DNA of 54,083 nt from Allochromatium palmeri. Its GTDB lineage: Bacteria; Pseudomonadota; Gammaproteobacteria; Chromatiales; Chromatiaceae. The stretch is taken from contig NZ_WNKT01000026.1 of the NCBI RefSeq assembly GCF_009720725.1, positions 1 through 54,083 on the forward strand, given 5' to 3'. Both the position numbers and the translations under genes were made by a program. Of this stretch, positions 1 through 8,202 are shown piece by piece (the stretch's first letter is position 1; each line of letters opens with the position of its first letter). Under the pieces are notes generated by a model, which did not search any database, was not told the DNA's origin, and worked only from the letters and a program-made list of their open reading frames with translations.

Positions 1-57
1 GCTTCTTGCTTATGGCAGAGATATTTATTATATACTCAAACAGGTATTTTGTTAAAA

Positions 58-675
58 TTATTTAATAGATGTACTTATTTGTGGTCCAGAGTTGTTGTCA
101 AAAATAGTAATCTCGTGCTCCGGATGTACGCCGCGAGCTATTGCTAGCCGCTCCGCGCCGCTTCTATCTCCGTTTATCAATGTAAATCGAGCCTCAGGTG
201 GATTGGTTTCTTTCGTAACAATAAAAGAAACACCGGCAAGTGCGTCACGGATTTCGTCTGGAAGTGCATGAGGGGTAATGATTTCAATTCGAATACCTGC
301 TTTTGCCTTATCCTTCAGGATCTCGATTAGTTCAGAGTTACTGGCCAGCCAGGAAACTCTGTTACTAACAATGGTTGCGCTTGTTCCGGATGAAATAAAA
401 TTCTGCATAAACCGGATAGTATCTCCTGAGTTTTTGTCAGTTTGAGTCTCTGGGAGATACTTCAAGCCCTTTTTTGCCAGCAGCAAAACAACGGCGACGA
501 TTTCGGCAATGACTGCGGAAACTAACCAGCCGAGGTGAGGCAGATCCTTGGTCTCGTGTGGTTGAGTACCCTGCGAAAAGAACCATAGATATACAAGCCC
601 GCTGAGAGCTAGCAGAGCGGTAAGCCCCGTAATCCATAGAAATAGATACAACGTCCGCTTTACAAGGGTCTGCAT
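58..675 (-). CDS. Membrane-anchored protein of unknown function, possible PLD-like fold
   Basis: This 205-residue protein is not clearly recognised. Two hydrophobic segments near residues 10-32 and 48-67 should anchor it in the inner membrane with a cytoplasmic C-terminal domain. That domain (about 85-205) has alternating strand/helix patches such as SATIVSNRVSWL and IRIEIITPH that resemble one half of a phospholipase-D-like fold, but no HxK catalytic motif is visible, so any PLD relationship is structural at best. The ATG at 675 follows GGGAAAC. Base composition is clearly more AT-rich than everything to its right, and codon use differs, suggesting recent acquisition. No functional partner is adjacent. 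The reading frame is certain to be open; its function is unknown. Confidence 0.7.
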   Translation of the reverse strand: MQTLVKRTLYLFLWITGLTALLALSGLVYLWFFSQGTQPHETKDLPHLGWLVSAVIAEIVAVVLLLAKKGLKYLPETQTDKNSGDTIRFMQNFISSGTSATIVSNRVSWLASNSELIEILKDKAKAGIRIEIITPHALPDEIRDALAGVSFIVTKETNPPEARFTLINGDRSGAERLAIARGVHPEHEITIFDNNSGPQISTSIK

Positions 676-863
676 GAAGTTTCCCGTGCTTGTTCAACTC
701 TAACAGTGTATCCAGGAAGCAGCTGAGCTGTAATCTAACTCAAGACTACCGCTCATGGCTGCTGTCAAGCTTTGTCGTGCACATAATGAGTGCGTCACGG
801 CCTCGAACAGCAACACTATCTCGATCCGCTACAGCAGCGCGATGCTCATCAAGACCGAGCGAC

Positions 864-3143
864 TCACCCGCCCATCGAGCGCCCGACCTGTTCCGCCGTA
901 CTGTGCCGATAGTGCTGCTCCAGACAACGGATGTGCCTCACCGTCTCATCGGAGAGTCGCGCTAGACGTTCAGAGAGGATGTGATCGGCCTGGACACGGT
1001 CCCCCACGATGACGTGCCGCAGGACATCACCGGCACACTGGTGGAACTGGGCGTGCTTGGTCCGCAAAGTCTCATAGTCGGCCGCCGCCTGGAACTGACG
1101 ACCCGCGCCATAGATCCAGACCCCAAGCGCACATTTGTCGTCACAGGAAACGACCTCCGGATCCTGCGGTTCACTGCGCCCCTCGATGACGCGGCGCAAC
1201 TTCTTCGACCATTGCTTGTGCGCATACACGAAATCATCAAAATTGATCGTATCCTCCGCAGCCGCGTCGAGGCCGTCATGCGCCAGGCGCATCGGGTCCA
1301 ACTTGAAAATGGACACCATCTTGTTCAGTGCCACGGCCTGCTCTTGCAGGCTCTCGGCAGCGGCCGCCGCCTGCTCGACCAAGGCGGCATTGCGCTGCGT
1401 CGTCTCGTCCATCTGGGTGATCGCCTGATTGACTTGCTCGATGCCCGCTTTCTGCTCGCGGCTCGCCTCGGCAATTCCGTTCATCAAGGTCACGACCTGC
1501 CGGAAAGAGCCGACGACGCCTTCCATGCTCGCACCGGTTTCAGCGACCAGTCCGGCGCCGTCGTCCACTTGGAGGACGGAATCTGCGATCAAAGACTTGA
1601 TCTCCTTCGCCGCCTGGGCACTGCGCTGGGCCAGTCCCCTGACCTCGGCGGCGACGACCGCGAAGCCGCGCCCCTGTTCACCGGCCCGCGCCGCTTCCAC
1701 GGCGGCGTTCAGCGCCAGGATGTTCGTCTGGAACGCAATGCTGTCGATGACCCCCACGATGTCCGAGATCTGCTTGCTCGACTCCTGGATCCGCCCCATG
1801 GTTTCGACGACGCGCGCGACGAGCGCGCCGCCCGAAGCGACCTGCTCGTTCGCACGCCGCGCGAGTTCCAGCGCCGCATCGGCATTGCGGGCATTCTGCT
1901 GGATGGTCACGTTGAAGCGATGCATCGCGCTGGCGGTTTCCTCCAGGCTGCTCGCCTGCGCCTCGGTGCGTTCGGAGAGATCGGCATTGCCCGCCGCGAT
2001 TTCGGTGGAGGCGGTATGGATGGCATCGTTCGCCTCACGGATCTGCCCGACCAATCGCTCCAATTGGACCAGGGTCGTATTGGTGTCGCGCTTGAGCTCG
2101 GCGAGGCGCCCCTTGTAGTTCGACTCGATCCGTTGCGTGAGATCGGCCTGAGCGATCGCCTTGAGCACGGCCGCCAGTTCGTCCAGCGCCCTGGTGACGA
2201 TCTCGGTGAGATGGTTCATCCCCTCGGCCAGATCCAGGAAGAATCCCTGTTTGCCCTCGAGACTCAAGCGCTGGTTGAAGTCGCCCTGCGCGGCCGCATC
2301 GAGCAGGACGTCGAGCTCGGCCTCGGCCATGACCTCGTCCGTGCGATCGATCCATTCGATCACGGTCCCGACACGCTCACCCTGAGCGTCGAGCACCGGA
2401 TTGGCGATGAGCTTGAAGGTGCGCCGCCCCACGCGCATCTGCGAGACATAGGTGCCGACCAGCTTCTCCAAGAGCGCTTTCTGATGCGCGGGATTGCGAT
2501 GGAAATCGGCCAAACCGCGACCGACGAGATCCTCCGCGCTGAAGTTCGGCAGCGCCTGGTGAATGTCGTCCTCGGCCTCACGCATCATGCGGTGGAAGGA
2601 TTCGTTCAGATAGATCAGCGTTCCGGCGCCATCGGCGACCATCATGTTGGTGGAGGCCTTGTCGAGCGCGCTCTTGAGACGCTGCATGGCATGCACGGTC
2701 CGCTGATCGGCCGTGGCACGTTCAGCGAGCCGAGTCTGCATCTTCAGCAGTGAAACCAGGAGGAGGCCAATTTCATCGGCGCGTTTGGTCGCCATGTCGC
2801 TGCCGTAATCGCCTGCGCCGATGCGCTCCAGGATGTCGACGACGGCCAGCAGCGGCTTGGTCACCAGACGCCGGGTCATGACGAGGATGACCGCCCCCAT
2901 GGCCAGCAACACAGCCGTCGCTCCCATGAGGATGGCATTGCGCAGAAACGCCGCGCTGTGACCGAGCGCATTCAGATCGGTGCCGTCCCCGATGACCGGC
3001 TCACCGGACGGGTAGGCGCCCGCGAGCACAGCCTGGGCGTAAAGGTCGAGTCCCCACGCAAAGGCAGTGAGTAGTACCAGCATCAAACCGAAAATCACGC
3101 CGGCCAGTTGAGCGGCAAGCGACCTGTGTAAGATCGATGGCAT
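864..3143 (-). CDS. Methyl-accepting chemotaxis protein with PAS and C-terminal CZB domain
   Basis: A 759-residue chemoreceptor. Two transmembrane helices (about 10-33 and 67-90) enclose a very short periplasmic loop of some 35 residues, so ligand sensing outside is unlikely. A HAMP segment follows, then a PAS domain (about 158-275, with the [11 protein letters not shown] strand), a second HAMP-like stretch, and the MCP signalling hairpin whose tip ([18 protein letters not shown]) is near residues 468-486. The tail from about 640 to 730 carries the chemoreceptor zinc-binding (CZB) pattern: HKQW, CALGVW, HAQFH and a later H. In known CZB receptors this site senses zinc or hypochlorous acid. 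Inference: a receptor for internal redox or metabolic state rather than an external ligand. No che genes are adjacent. Confidence 0.93.
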   Translation of the reverse strand: MPSILHRSLAAQLAGVIFGLMLVLLTAFAWGLDLYAQAVLAGAYPSGEPVIGDGTDLNALGHSAAFLRNAILMGATAVLLAMGAVILVMTRRLVTKPLLAVVDILERIGAGDYGSDMATKRADEIGLLLVSLLKMQTRLAERATADQRTVHAMQRLKSALDKASTNMMVADGAGTLIYLNESFHRMMREAEDDIHQALPNFSAEDLVGRGLADFHRNPAHQKALLEKLVGTYVSQMRVGRRTFKLIANPVLDAQGERVGTVIEWIDRTDEVMAEAELDVLLDAAAQGDFNQRLSLEGKQGFFLDLAEGMNHLTEIVTRALDELAAVLKAIAQADLTQRIESNYKGRLAELKRDTNTTLVQLERLVGQIREANDAIHTASTEIAAGNADLSERTEAQASSLEETASAMHRFNVTIQQNARNADAALELARRANEQVASGGALVARVVETMGRIQESSKQISDIVGVIDSIAFQTNILALNAAVEAARAGEQGRGFAVVAAEVRGLAQRSAQAAKEIKSLIADSVLQVDDGAGLVAETGASMEGVVGSFRQVVTLMNGIAEASREQKAGIEQVNQAITQMDETTQRNAALVEQAAAAAESLQEQAVALNKMVSIFKLDPMRLAHDGLDAAAEDTINFDDFVYAHKQWSKKLRRVIEGRSEPQDPEVVSCDDKCALGVWIYGAGRQFQAAADYETLRTKHAQFHQCAGDVLRHVIVGDRVQADHILSERLARLSDETVRHIRCLEQHYRHSTAEQVGRSMGG

Positions 3144-3196
3144 CTTGGAATCCAGTGCGTTGAAGACTCGTTGATGTGGAGGCCGGACCCTGGAGA

Positions 3197-3760
3197 TCAG
3201 GGCTCGGCTGTTTCATCCAACAGCTGGAATGCCTCGGCGAATCTCAGTCCATCCAGTGCCATCGCGATAGCGTGTGTCGTCTGCTCGCCATGGACGGCCA
3301 TGAGATACCGCTCCAGTTCCGCAAAGAGACGCCGTGCCGGCTGTGGCCGATTGGTGGCCAAGGCCGCTCGGAGCTTGTCTAACCGGCACTTCGGGCGCAC
3401 CAGAGGCCACACGTTCGAGGGTCAGCTCGAACCAAAAGGTACTGCCCTGCCCTTCGGAGCTCTCGACGCCGATGGTACCGCCCATGAGCTCGACCAGACG
3501 TTTGCTGATAGAGAGTCCCAGCCCTGTGCCGCCGAAGCGGCGCGTGATACTCGAATCGGCCTGAATGAAGGGTGTAAACAACTGTTCCAGCGCCGAGGGA
3601 GCGCCGACCAAACGACCCCGCCGCGCTTGTCGGAGAAGGAATAGACGATGTCCGGCAGGCTCTCCACCAGACTGCGGTAGCGCTCCTCACTCTCGCGTAG
3701 CGCCTGCTCGGCGTATTTCTGTTCGCCGCTGGAGTCATCGGGAGGAATCGATACAGCCAT
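3197..3760 (-). pseudogene. Remnant of a hybrid sensor histidine kinase (PAS, ATPase tail, C-terminal fragment)
   Basis: Three fragments of one kinase lie in order but not in one frame. The first, from 3760, gives a PAS start ([20 protein letters not shown]). About 120 bp on, a different frame gives the end of a HATPase_c domain ([40 protein letters not shown]). The last fragment returns to the first frame and gives a tail ([20 protein letters not shown] to DETAEP) of the kind that follows receiver domains in hybrid kinases. The rest of the PAS, the phospho-accepting HisKA domain, the N and G1 boxes and the receiver are all missing, which fits two internal deletions with frame changes. It cannot encode an active kinase. 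It sits just upstream of the chemoreceptor in the same orientation. Confidence 0.75.
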
Positions 3761-3909
3761 GAGGCTCTCGCCGGTTGAGATAGCACCAATTCAGCGCAAT
3801 TCTCGGGGACACCGACAAAAGGGATCGATGACAGAAATCAGCGAGTGAACATGACCGAGAGCGCGCCGTCGGTCGGCATACTGCTATACCGGGTTGCAGA
3901 ACGCAATTG

Positions 3910-3942
3910 GAGCGCTCCGGCTGCGCTTGACTCCGGAGGCTC
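3910..3942 (-). terminator. Hairpin at the end of the nif operon
   Basis: Directly after the stop codon at 3945, an inverted repeat can form about 10 base pairs with a single bulged base around a 12-nt loop (arms GAGCCTCCGG and CCGGAGCGCTC on the minus strand). No clear U-run follows, so it may act as a transcript end stabiliser or a weak terminator rather than a classical intrinsic terminator. Confidence 0.4.
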
Positions 3943-3944
3943 GA

Positions 3945-4907
3945 TCACAGCCCATAGGGTTCGCGATACCAGTCGCGCAGGACTTTGAGATCACGCGCCG
4001 GCAGATAGTCGTAGGCACCCATGAGATCGGCATGGACAGACTCGGCCAGCTTGTGCGAGACCTCGCGGCTGGTGAGCATGTGGAAGTACCAGGCGAAGGG
4101 ATAGCCGGCCTCGCGGTCGAAACCGTGGATCTGGTTGGCGAGCTTGGCTCCGCGCGCGACGTCGCCATCCGGCAGCGCCGGGATGCGACCGGCGAGCGCC
4201 GAAACCGGCTTGGCGCTCATCCGGCCCTCGCCGTCGCGATCCTGATATTCGCGGATCGCCAGCACCCAGTGATGGCAGAAAGCATCGGATTCAGCCGCCG
4301 AGCTGCGGTCCCAATCACTCAGAAAACGCATCAGTTTTGGACCGGCGTCCGGCGAGCCGATCAGGTCCGAAATACGGGTCAGGCGTCGAAACAGAAAACG
4401 CGGCGCGCCGACCGGATCAGGTTGCAGACGTGGAAACTCGAACGGATCGATAAACTCGGCCAGGGTCTCGGGGAACCAGTCGGGATCCGAGAGCGTGCGG
4501 TCGAGGACTTCTTGCAGCTCTTCGATCTCGATCTGGATGAAGTCGCGCGCCAGCGGACCCGTGGGAGTCACCAGATAATGGGTGCGACCATTGAGTCGGG
4601 TGGCGAAATGCTGAACGTCCGAGAGCTTGAACAGCAACTCGTCGATGTCGCCGCCCGACTCGGCTTCGGCCCACTCCGCGAGATTGTGGGCGATGCGACG
4701 CCCCTCCAGGTCCACGACGCCGCCGAGCCGGTGCCAGCCCGCCCGGGTCATAACGTGCTGGATGCTCAGGTCGGGCAGCTCGGTCTGGACGGCGGCCAGC
4801 AGGGCTTCCAGGCCAGCGCCCGCCGCCAGATTCTGACAAACCTGGGCAAGCGGTACGCTTGGGTCAGCCGTAGCGGGCGATGTTTGGGCGCTTGGCATCT
4901 CACGCAT
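3945..4907 (-). CDS. Uncharacterised protein at the end of the nif operon
   Basis: I do not recognise this 320-residue protein. It is predicted soluble, with no signal peptide or membrane segment. It is rich in acidic residues and Trp/Tyr/His, including the stretches SDVQHFATRLNGR, DPFEFPRLQPDPVG, FCHHWVLAIREYQD and YPFAWYFHMLTSRE, and contains one CHH cluster but no iron-sulfur type cysteine array. The start codon overlaps the end of the preceding 89-residue gene by 8 bp, so the two are probably translationally coupled and co-transcribed with nifHDK. A second ATG at 4898 is an alternative start. Its position last in the nif operon suggests a role in nitrogenase maturation, protection or metabolic coupling; that is inference from context only. 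Confidence 0.8.
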   Translation of the reverse strand: MREMPSAQTSPATADPSVPLAQVCQNLAAGAGLEALLAAVQTELPDLSIQHVMTRAGWHRLGGVVDLEGRRIAHNLAEWAEAESGGDIDELLFKLSDVQHFATRLNGRTHYLVTPTGPLARDFIQIEIEELQEVLDRTLSDPDWFPETLAEFIDPFEFPRLQPDPVGAPRFLFRRLTRISDLIGSPDAGPKLMRFLSDWDRSSAAESDAFCHHWVLAIREYQDRDGEGRMSAKPVSALAGRIPALPDGDVARGAKLANQIHGFDREAGYPFAWYFHMLTSREVSHKLAESVHADLMGAYDYLPARDLKVLRDWYREPYGL

Positions 4908-5169
4908 GGGCCTCGACCTCAGCCAGTAACAAACCTGTCGCGCACTCGGGATCGCGCGTGAGCGTCAGACAGTGCGCGCGCCCATCGACCAGATAGAGGT
5001 TGAAGGCTTCGTCGGCGAGAAATGGCTCGTCAGCACCCAGTTCGTCGTCCAGACAGTGACTGAAATGCAGGTCGCCGAAATGCTCGCGCAGCGCCGACAG
5101 CGTCTGATCGTTGAGACCGGCGCGCCGGACGATCTCGGCGATCTGCTGGATCTGGATGGACTCGATCAT
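4900..5169 (-). CDS. Small acidic nif-linked protein of unknown function
   Basis: An 89-residue acidic soluble protein. The N-terminal half resembles a small helical bundle (IQQIAEIVRRAGLNDQTLSALREH), followed by a strand-rich part with HFSHCLDDE and NLYLVDGRAHCLTLTRDPEC. Three cysteines and several histidines are spread without a standard metal-binding spacing. Its ATG overlaps the stop of the upstream NafY-like gene as ATGA, and its own end overlaps the next gene, so it is embedded in the nif operon. Small proteins of this kind recur in proteobacterial nif clusters without an assigned function; I cannot name the family with certainty. Confidence 0.8.
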   Translation of the reverse strand: MIESIQIQQIAEIVRRAGLNDQTLSALREHFGDLHFSHCLDDELGADEPFLADEAFNLYLVDGRAHCLTLTRDPECATGLLLAEVEAHA

Positions 5170-5873
5170 GCCTCGGCCTCGTCGAGCTCGAATCGCACGC
5201 GCGCCTCGGGGGCATGACCCATGACCTTGGCCAGCCAGGGCGGTGCCTTGCCGGCGAGGATGACTTGCAGTGCTTGCAAGCGTTCGCGGATCGGGCCACC
5301 CATCGCGTCCTTGATCGGATGGATCTCGCGCTTGACGACCTTGGCCGCGGCCGGCCCGCCGATGGACGCGACATAGAGCACCTGACAGTCGGCGATCAGG
5401 CCAGCGCGATAGGCGTTGCGATCATCGCCGGCCTGGGACTCATCGACCGTGCGCACATCGATCAGCCGGATCTCGCTGGCCGAGACCTGATAGACGAGAA
5501 AATGCCGCGCCGCCCCGAAGTGCCCGTCGAGTTCCTCGCCATGATCCGAGGCACAGGCCACGCGGATCGAGTCGGGCATGTCGCCCTCGGCATAGGACGC
5601 GACCGCCGGTGGCGGATCGGACGACTCGACGCCCTCGCCCTTGAGGATGGCCAACGCCGCCTTGAGTTCGGCCTGATCGAGATGGGCGAATTCGCCATCG
5701 CCGGCCTGCTTCAGATCCTTGACCTTAACCGTGGCCAGACGCTCGGCGCTCGGCGGCAGACCCACGAGATCGGCCAGCACCCTTAGCAGGCGCGCGGGAT
5801 CCGTATCCGGCAGCGTCCGCGCGGCCAGGCCGATGCGTAGTGCCATGTCCTCGGTGAGCGTGGTGGTGGCCAT
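5166..5873 (-). CDS. nafY: NafY/NifX-family FeMo-cofactor binding protein
   Basis: A 235-residue protein whose C-terminal half is a dinitrogenase iron-molybdenum cofactor domain: IRVACASDHGEELDGHFGAA contains the HFG motif found in NifX/NifY/NafY and the NifB tail, where the His contacts the cofactor. The N-terminal 100 residues (RIGLAARTLPDTDPARLLRVL) match the small helical domain that NafY carries and NifX lacks, so NafY is the better name, although NifY/NifX naming varies between genomes. Family members bind FeMo-co or its precursor and escort it to apo-dinitrogenase. An in-frame ORF extends further upstream, but the ATG at 5873, preceded by CAGGGGACAACGAC, is the sensible start. It overlaps the next gene by 4 bp. 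Confidence 0.85.
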   Translation of the reverse strand: MATTTLTEDMALRIGLAARTLPDTDPARLLRVLADLVGLPPSAERLATVKVKDLKQAGDGEFAHLDQAELKAALAILKGEGVESSDPPPAVASYAEGDMPDSIRVACASDHGEELDGHFGAARHFLVYQVSASEIRLIDVRTVDESQAGDDRNAYRAGLIADCQVLYVASIGGPAAAKVVKREIHPIKDAMGGPIRERLQALQVILAGKAPPWLAKVMGHAPEARVRFELDEAEA

Positions 5874-5915
5874 GTCGTTGTCCCCTGCTGGTTGGCGTTG
5901 GATCAGTGGTCTTGG

Positions 5916-5952
5916 TCCCTCTCCCCTCACGGGAGCGTGGTTGGAGAGAGGG
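5916..5952. repeat. Imperfect palindrome between the ferredoxin gene and nafY
   Basis: An intergenic inverted repeat with arms CCCTCTCC and GGAGAGAGGG around CTCACGGGAG. It is the kind of short palindrome repeatedly seen between genes in Chromatiaceae-type genomes. A related but not identical palindrome lies between nifD and nifK. It probably folds in the nif mRNA and could set the boundary of a stable segment. Confidence 0.45.
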
Positions 5953-5962
5953 GCCGTTTGGC

Positions 5963-6163
5963 TCAGGCCGGAACGATGCAGTCGTCTTCCATGCAGGCTT
6001 CCATGCACTGCGGAACGCCTGGCTCGCCATCACCTTCGCACTCGCTACAGGTGCTGGCGTCGATCTTGTAAACGCCCTTGAAGGGCATGATGGACTGAGT
6101 CGGGCACACGGGCTCGCAGTCACCGCAGGCGGTGCAAACGTCTTTGACGATCTTCAGGGCCAT
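5963..6163 (-). CDS. fdxN: nif-associated 2[4Fe-4S] ferredoxin
   Basis: A 66-residue bacterial-type ferredoxin. The first cluster motif is CTACGDCEPVCP. The second half has CSEC, a short insertion (EGDGEPGVPQ) and CMEAC, typical of ferredoxins linked to nitrogenase in proteobacteria. The likely role is electron donation to the Fe protein or supply of electrons for cofactor assembly; which of the two cannot be told from sequence. The ATG at 6163 follows AGGAG with 7-nt spacing. It lies between nifT and nafY in the same orientation and is presumably co-transcribed with nifHDK. The symbol fdxN is used loosely here. Confidence 0.9.
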   Translation of the reverse strand: MALKIVKDVCTACGDCEPVCPTQSIMPFKGVYKIDASTCSECEGDGEPGVPQCMEACMEDDCIVPA

Positions 6164-6184
6164 GGGATGTCTCCTGTATTCGAT

Positions 6185-6403
6185 TCACTCGTCCCCGCGC
6201 TTGAAGCGCAGGGTGGTTGGGAACACGGGCGGTGGACTGATCGGATCGATGTACCAGCGCGATCCATCGGTCAGCACCACCTCGCCGCCCCAGGTCTCGG
6301 AGGTATCGGTTTCCACGGAGGCGATGGTTTCCTCCATGTCCTTCTTGGCGACGTAGAAGAGCAGGCCTCCAGCGTCGTTTTTGCGAATCATCACGTTGGG
6401 CAT
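6185..6403 (-). CDS. nifT: NifT/FixU family protein
   Basis: A 72-residue protein of the NifT/FixU family, recognised from MPNVMIRKNDAGGLLFYVAKKDMEE and the WGGEVVLTDGSRWYIDP region. NifT is consistently found just after nifK, as here. Its role is not settled; knockouts elsewhere have little effect, and a part in cofactor maturation has been proposed. The ATG at 6403 has GAGGCGAGAT upstream. An 81-bp gap containing a small GGGCG/CGCCC hairpin (6446-6464) separates it from nifK. Confidence 0.93.
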   Translation of the reverse strand: MPNVMIRKNDAGGLLFYVAKKDMEETIASVETDTSETWGGEVVLTDGSRWYIDPISPPPVFPTTLRFKRGDE

Positions 6404-6484
6404 CGGGATCTCGCCTCGTTTCTCGGTTCAGACACTCGAACCCAGGGGCGCCCGGAGGACGCCCACAGGGTTCCAGACTCCCGA

Positions 6485-8056
6485 CTAGCGCACCAGGTCG
6501 TAGTTGAAGTCGGTCACGCCCATCTCGCGGGTCTCTTCGTCCAGACGCTCCAGTACCGCGTTGACGATGGTCGTCAGCATGTACATAGCGCCCTCGTAAC
6601 CCAGGGTCGTCATGCGATGCAGGTGATGACGGTCGAAGATCGGGAAGCCGAGACGGATCAGCGGCACCTCGAACTCCTTGCCCTTGTGCAGGGTGTCGCG
6701 CTGGATGAACTTGCCGTAGCTGTTGCCGATCAGGAAGTCCGGCTTGTCGGTGAAGCACAGCGAGCGCAGATGCCAGAGATCCTTGCCGATGTGGACCTCG
6801 GCACCGGCTCCATAAGGCGAGGACGCGAGCACTTTTTCCACTTCCTTCTTCCAGCGCTTGTTGGCCTGGTTGCAGAGGACGTGGGTCGGCTCAGCACCGA
6901 GTTCGAGCAGGAACTTGGTCAGACCCAGCACGAAGTCGGCATCGCCATAGAGCGCGAACTTCTTGCCATGCAGCCAGGTGTGGCTGTCGGTCATCATGTC
7001 GACCAGGCGACCGCGCTCCTTGGCCAGCGACTCGGAAATCTCCTTGCCGGTCAGCTCGGAGACCTTCATCAGGAACTCGTCGGTCCACTCCAACCCCATC
7101 GGGATGTTGATGTGGCTGACCGGGTGCTTCCAGGTGATCTCGGCGAACTTCTTGGTCTTGGGCAACTGCCAGGGCTGGAGCAGCAGAGTGTCGATGGCGT
7201 TGGGCGCGTCCTTCATCTCGGCGATCGGGGTACCGCCGGCATAGAGACGGAACTCACCATCGGCTGGCGTATCGAGCACCTCGGTCGGGTCGCACAGCAG
7301 GCTGTAGTCGACACCCATCTCCTGCATCATGCGGTGCATGACGCGGTAGTTGCCGAGATAGGTCTCGAAGCCGGGCACGAGGTTGATCTTGCCGTTGGAG
7401 CCGACGACCTTGTCTTCCATCTCGTTCAGCGTGAAATAGCGCTGAAAGCCTTCGAACATGTTGTCCCAGCCGGTGGTGTGGCTGCCGACGAAGCTCGGGG
7501 TGTGCGCGAAGGGCGTCGGGAACTCGGGCGGAATGTGGCCTTCCTTCTTGGCATTGCCGATGAAGGCGTTCAAGTCGTCACCGATGACCTCGGCCATGCA
7601 GGTGGTCGAGACCGCGATGCACTCGGGCTTGTAGAGCGCCTTGGCGTTCTCCAGACCGTCGAACATGTTCTTCTGACCGCCGAACACCGCCGCGTCTTCA
7701 GTCATGGAGTCCGACACACAGGCGACCGGCTCCTTGAAGTGGCGGTTGAAGTAGGTGCGGAAGTAAGCCACGCAACCCTGCGAACCATGCACATAGGGCA
7801 GGGTCTTCTCGAAGCCGAGCGCGCACAGCACCGCGCCGAGCGGCTGGCAGGCCTTGGCCGGGTTGATGGTCAGGGCTTCGCGCTTGAAGTTCAGCTCCTG
7901 ATATTCCTTGGTCGTGGTCCAGGCGAAGGTCTCCTCGATCTTATCCATCGAGGGAACTTCTTCGACCAGCTCGCGCTTTTTGGCGAGGTTATCGACATAG
8001 TCCTCGTCACGGAACAGCGGGAAGCAAGGCTTGATCTTTTCGACGGTCTGGCTCAT
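6485..8056 (-). CDS. nifK: Nitrogenase MoFe protein beta subunit
   Basis: A 523-residue NifK. It pairs with NifD in the alpha2beta2 dinitrogenase and supplies half the ligands of the P-cluster. The three cysteines expected from Azotobacter numbering fall at the same positions: Cys70 (NPAKACQPLGA), Cys95 (GSQGCVAYFR) and Cys153 (STTCMAEVIGDD). The length matches the family and there is no interruption. The ATG at 8056 has AGGAG six bases upstream. It follows nifD after a 146-bp gap with two predicted stem-loops, and is followed by nifT. Confidence 0.98.
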   Translation of the reverse strand: MSQTVEKIKPCFPLFRDEDYVDNLAKKRELVEEVPSMDKIEETFAWTTTKEYQELNFKREALTINPAKACQPLGAVLCALGFEKTLPYVHGSQGCVAYFRTYFNRHFKEPVACVSDSMTEDAAVFGGQKNMFDGLENAKALYKPECIAVSTTCMAEVIGDDLNAFIGNAKKEGHIPPEFPTPFAHTPSFVGSHTTGWDNMFEGFQRYFTLNEMEDKVVGSNGKINLVPGFETYLGNYRVMHRMMQEMGVDYSLLCDPTEVLDTPADGEFRLYAGGTPIAEMKDAPNAIDTLLLQPWQLPKTKKFAEITWKHPVSHINIPMGLEWTDEFLMKVSELTGKEISESLAKERGRLVDMMTDSHTWLHGKKFALYGDADFVLGLTKFLLELGAEPTHVLCNQANKRWKKEVEKVLASSPYGAGAEVHIGKDLWHLRSLCFTDKPDFLIGNSYGKFIQRDTLHKGKEFEVPLIRLGFPIFDRHHLHRMTTLGYEGAMYMLTTIVNAVLERLDEETREMGVTDFNYDLVR

Positions 8057-8111
8057 GGGGGTGCTCCTGCCGCGCCGCTAATCTGCGGACGACGGCGAAT
8101 CGTGATCGGGT

Positions 8112-8193
8112 GCCGCCCGAGGCGGCGTCAATGGCTGTCAACCCCTCTGCCCCGGCCCCGCTCCCGCACGGGGAGTGGAGAGGCCGGAGGCAG
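8112..8193. repeat. Two stem-loops in the nifD-nifK intergenic region
   Basis: First, a perfect hairpin GCCGCC-CGA-GGCGGC at 8112-8126. Second, a longer imperfect palindrome at about 8147-8193, pairing CTGCC with GGCAG, CGGCC with GGCCG and CTCCC with GGGAG around a short loop. Neither has a U-tract, so they are more likely mRNA processing or stability elements, or a REP-like intergenic repeat, than terminators. Confidence 0.5.
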
Positions 8194-8202
8194 ATCGGTC
8201 GC

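Noticed and set aside
981-2753. 590-codon open frame opposite the chemoreceptor
   Set aside because: Lies entirely antisense to a clear MCP; composition is Asp/Arg/Leu-rich noise typical of antisense frames in GC-rich DNA.
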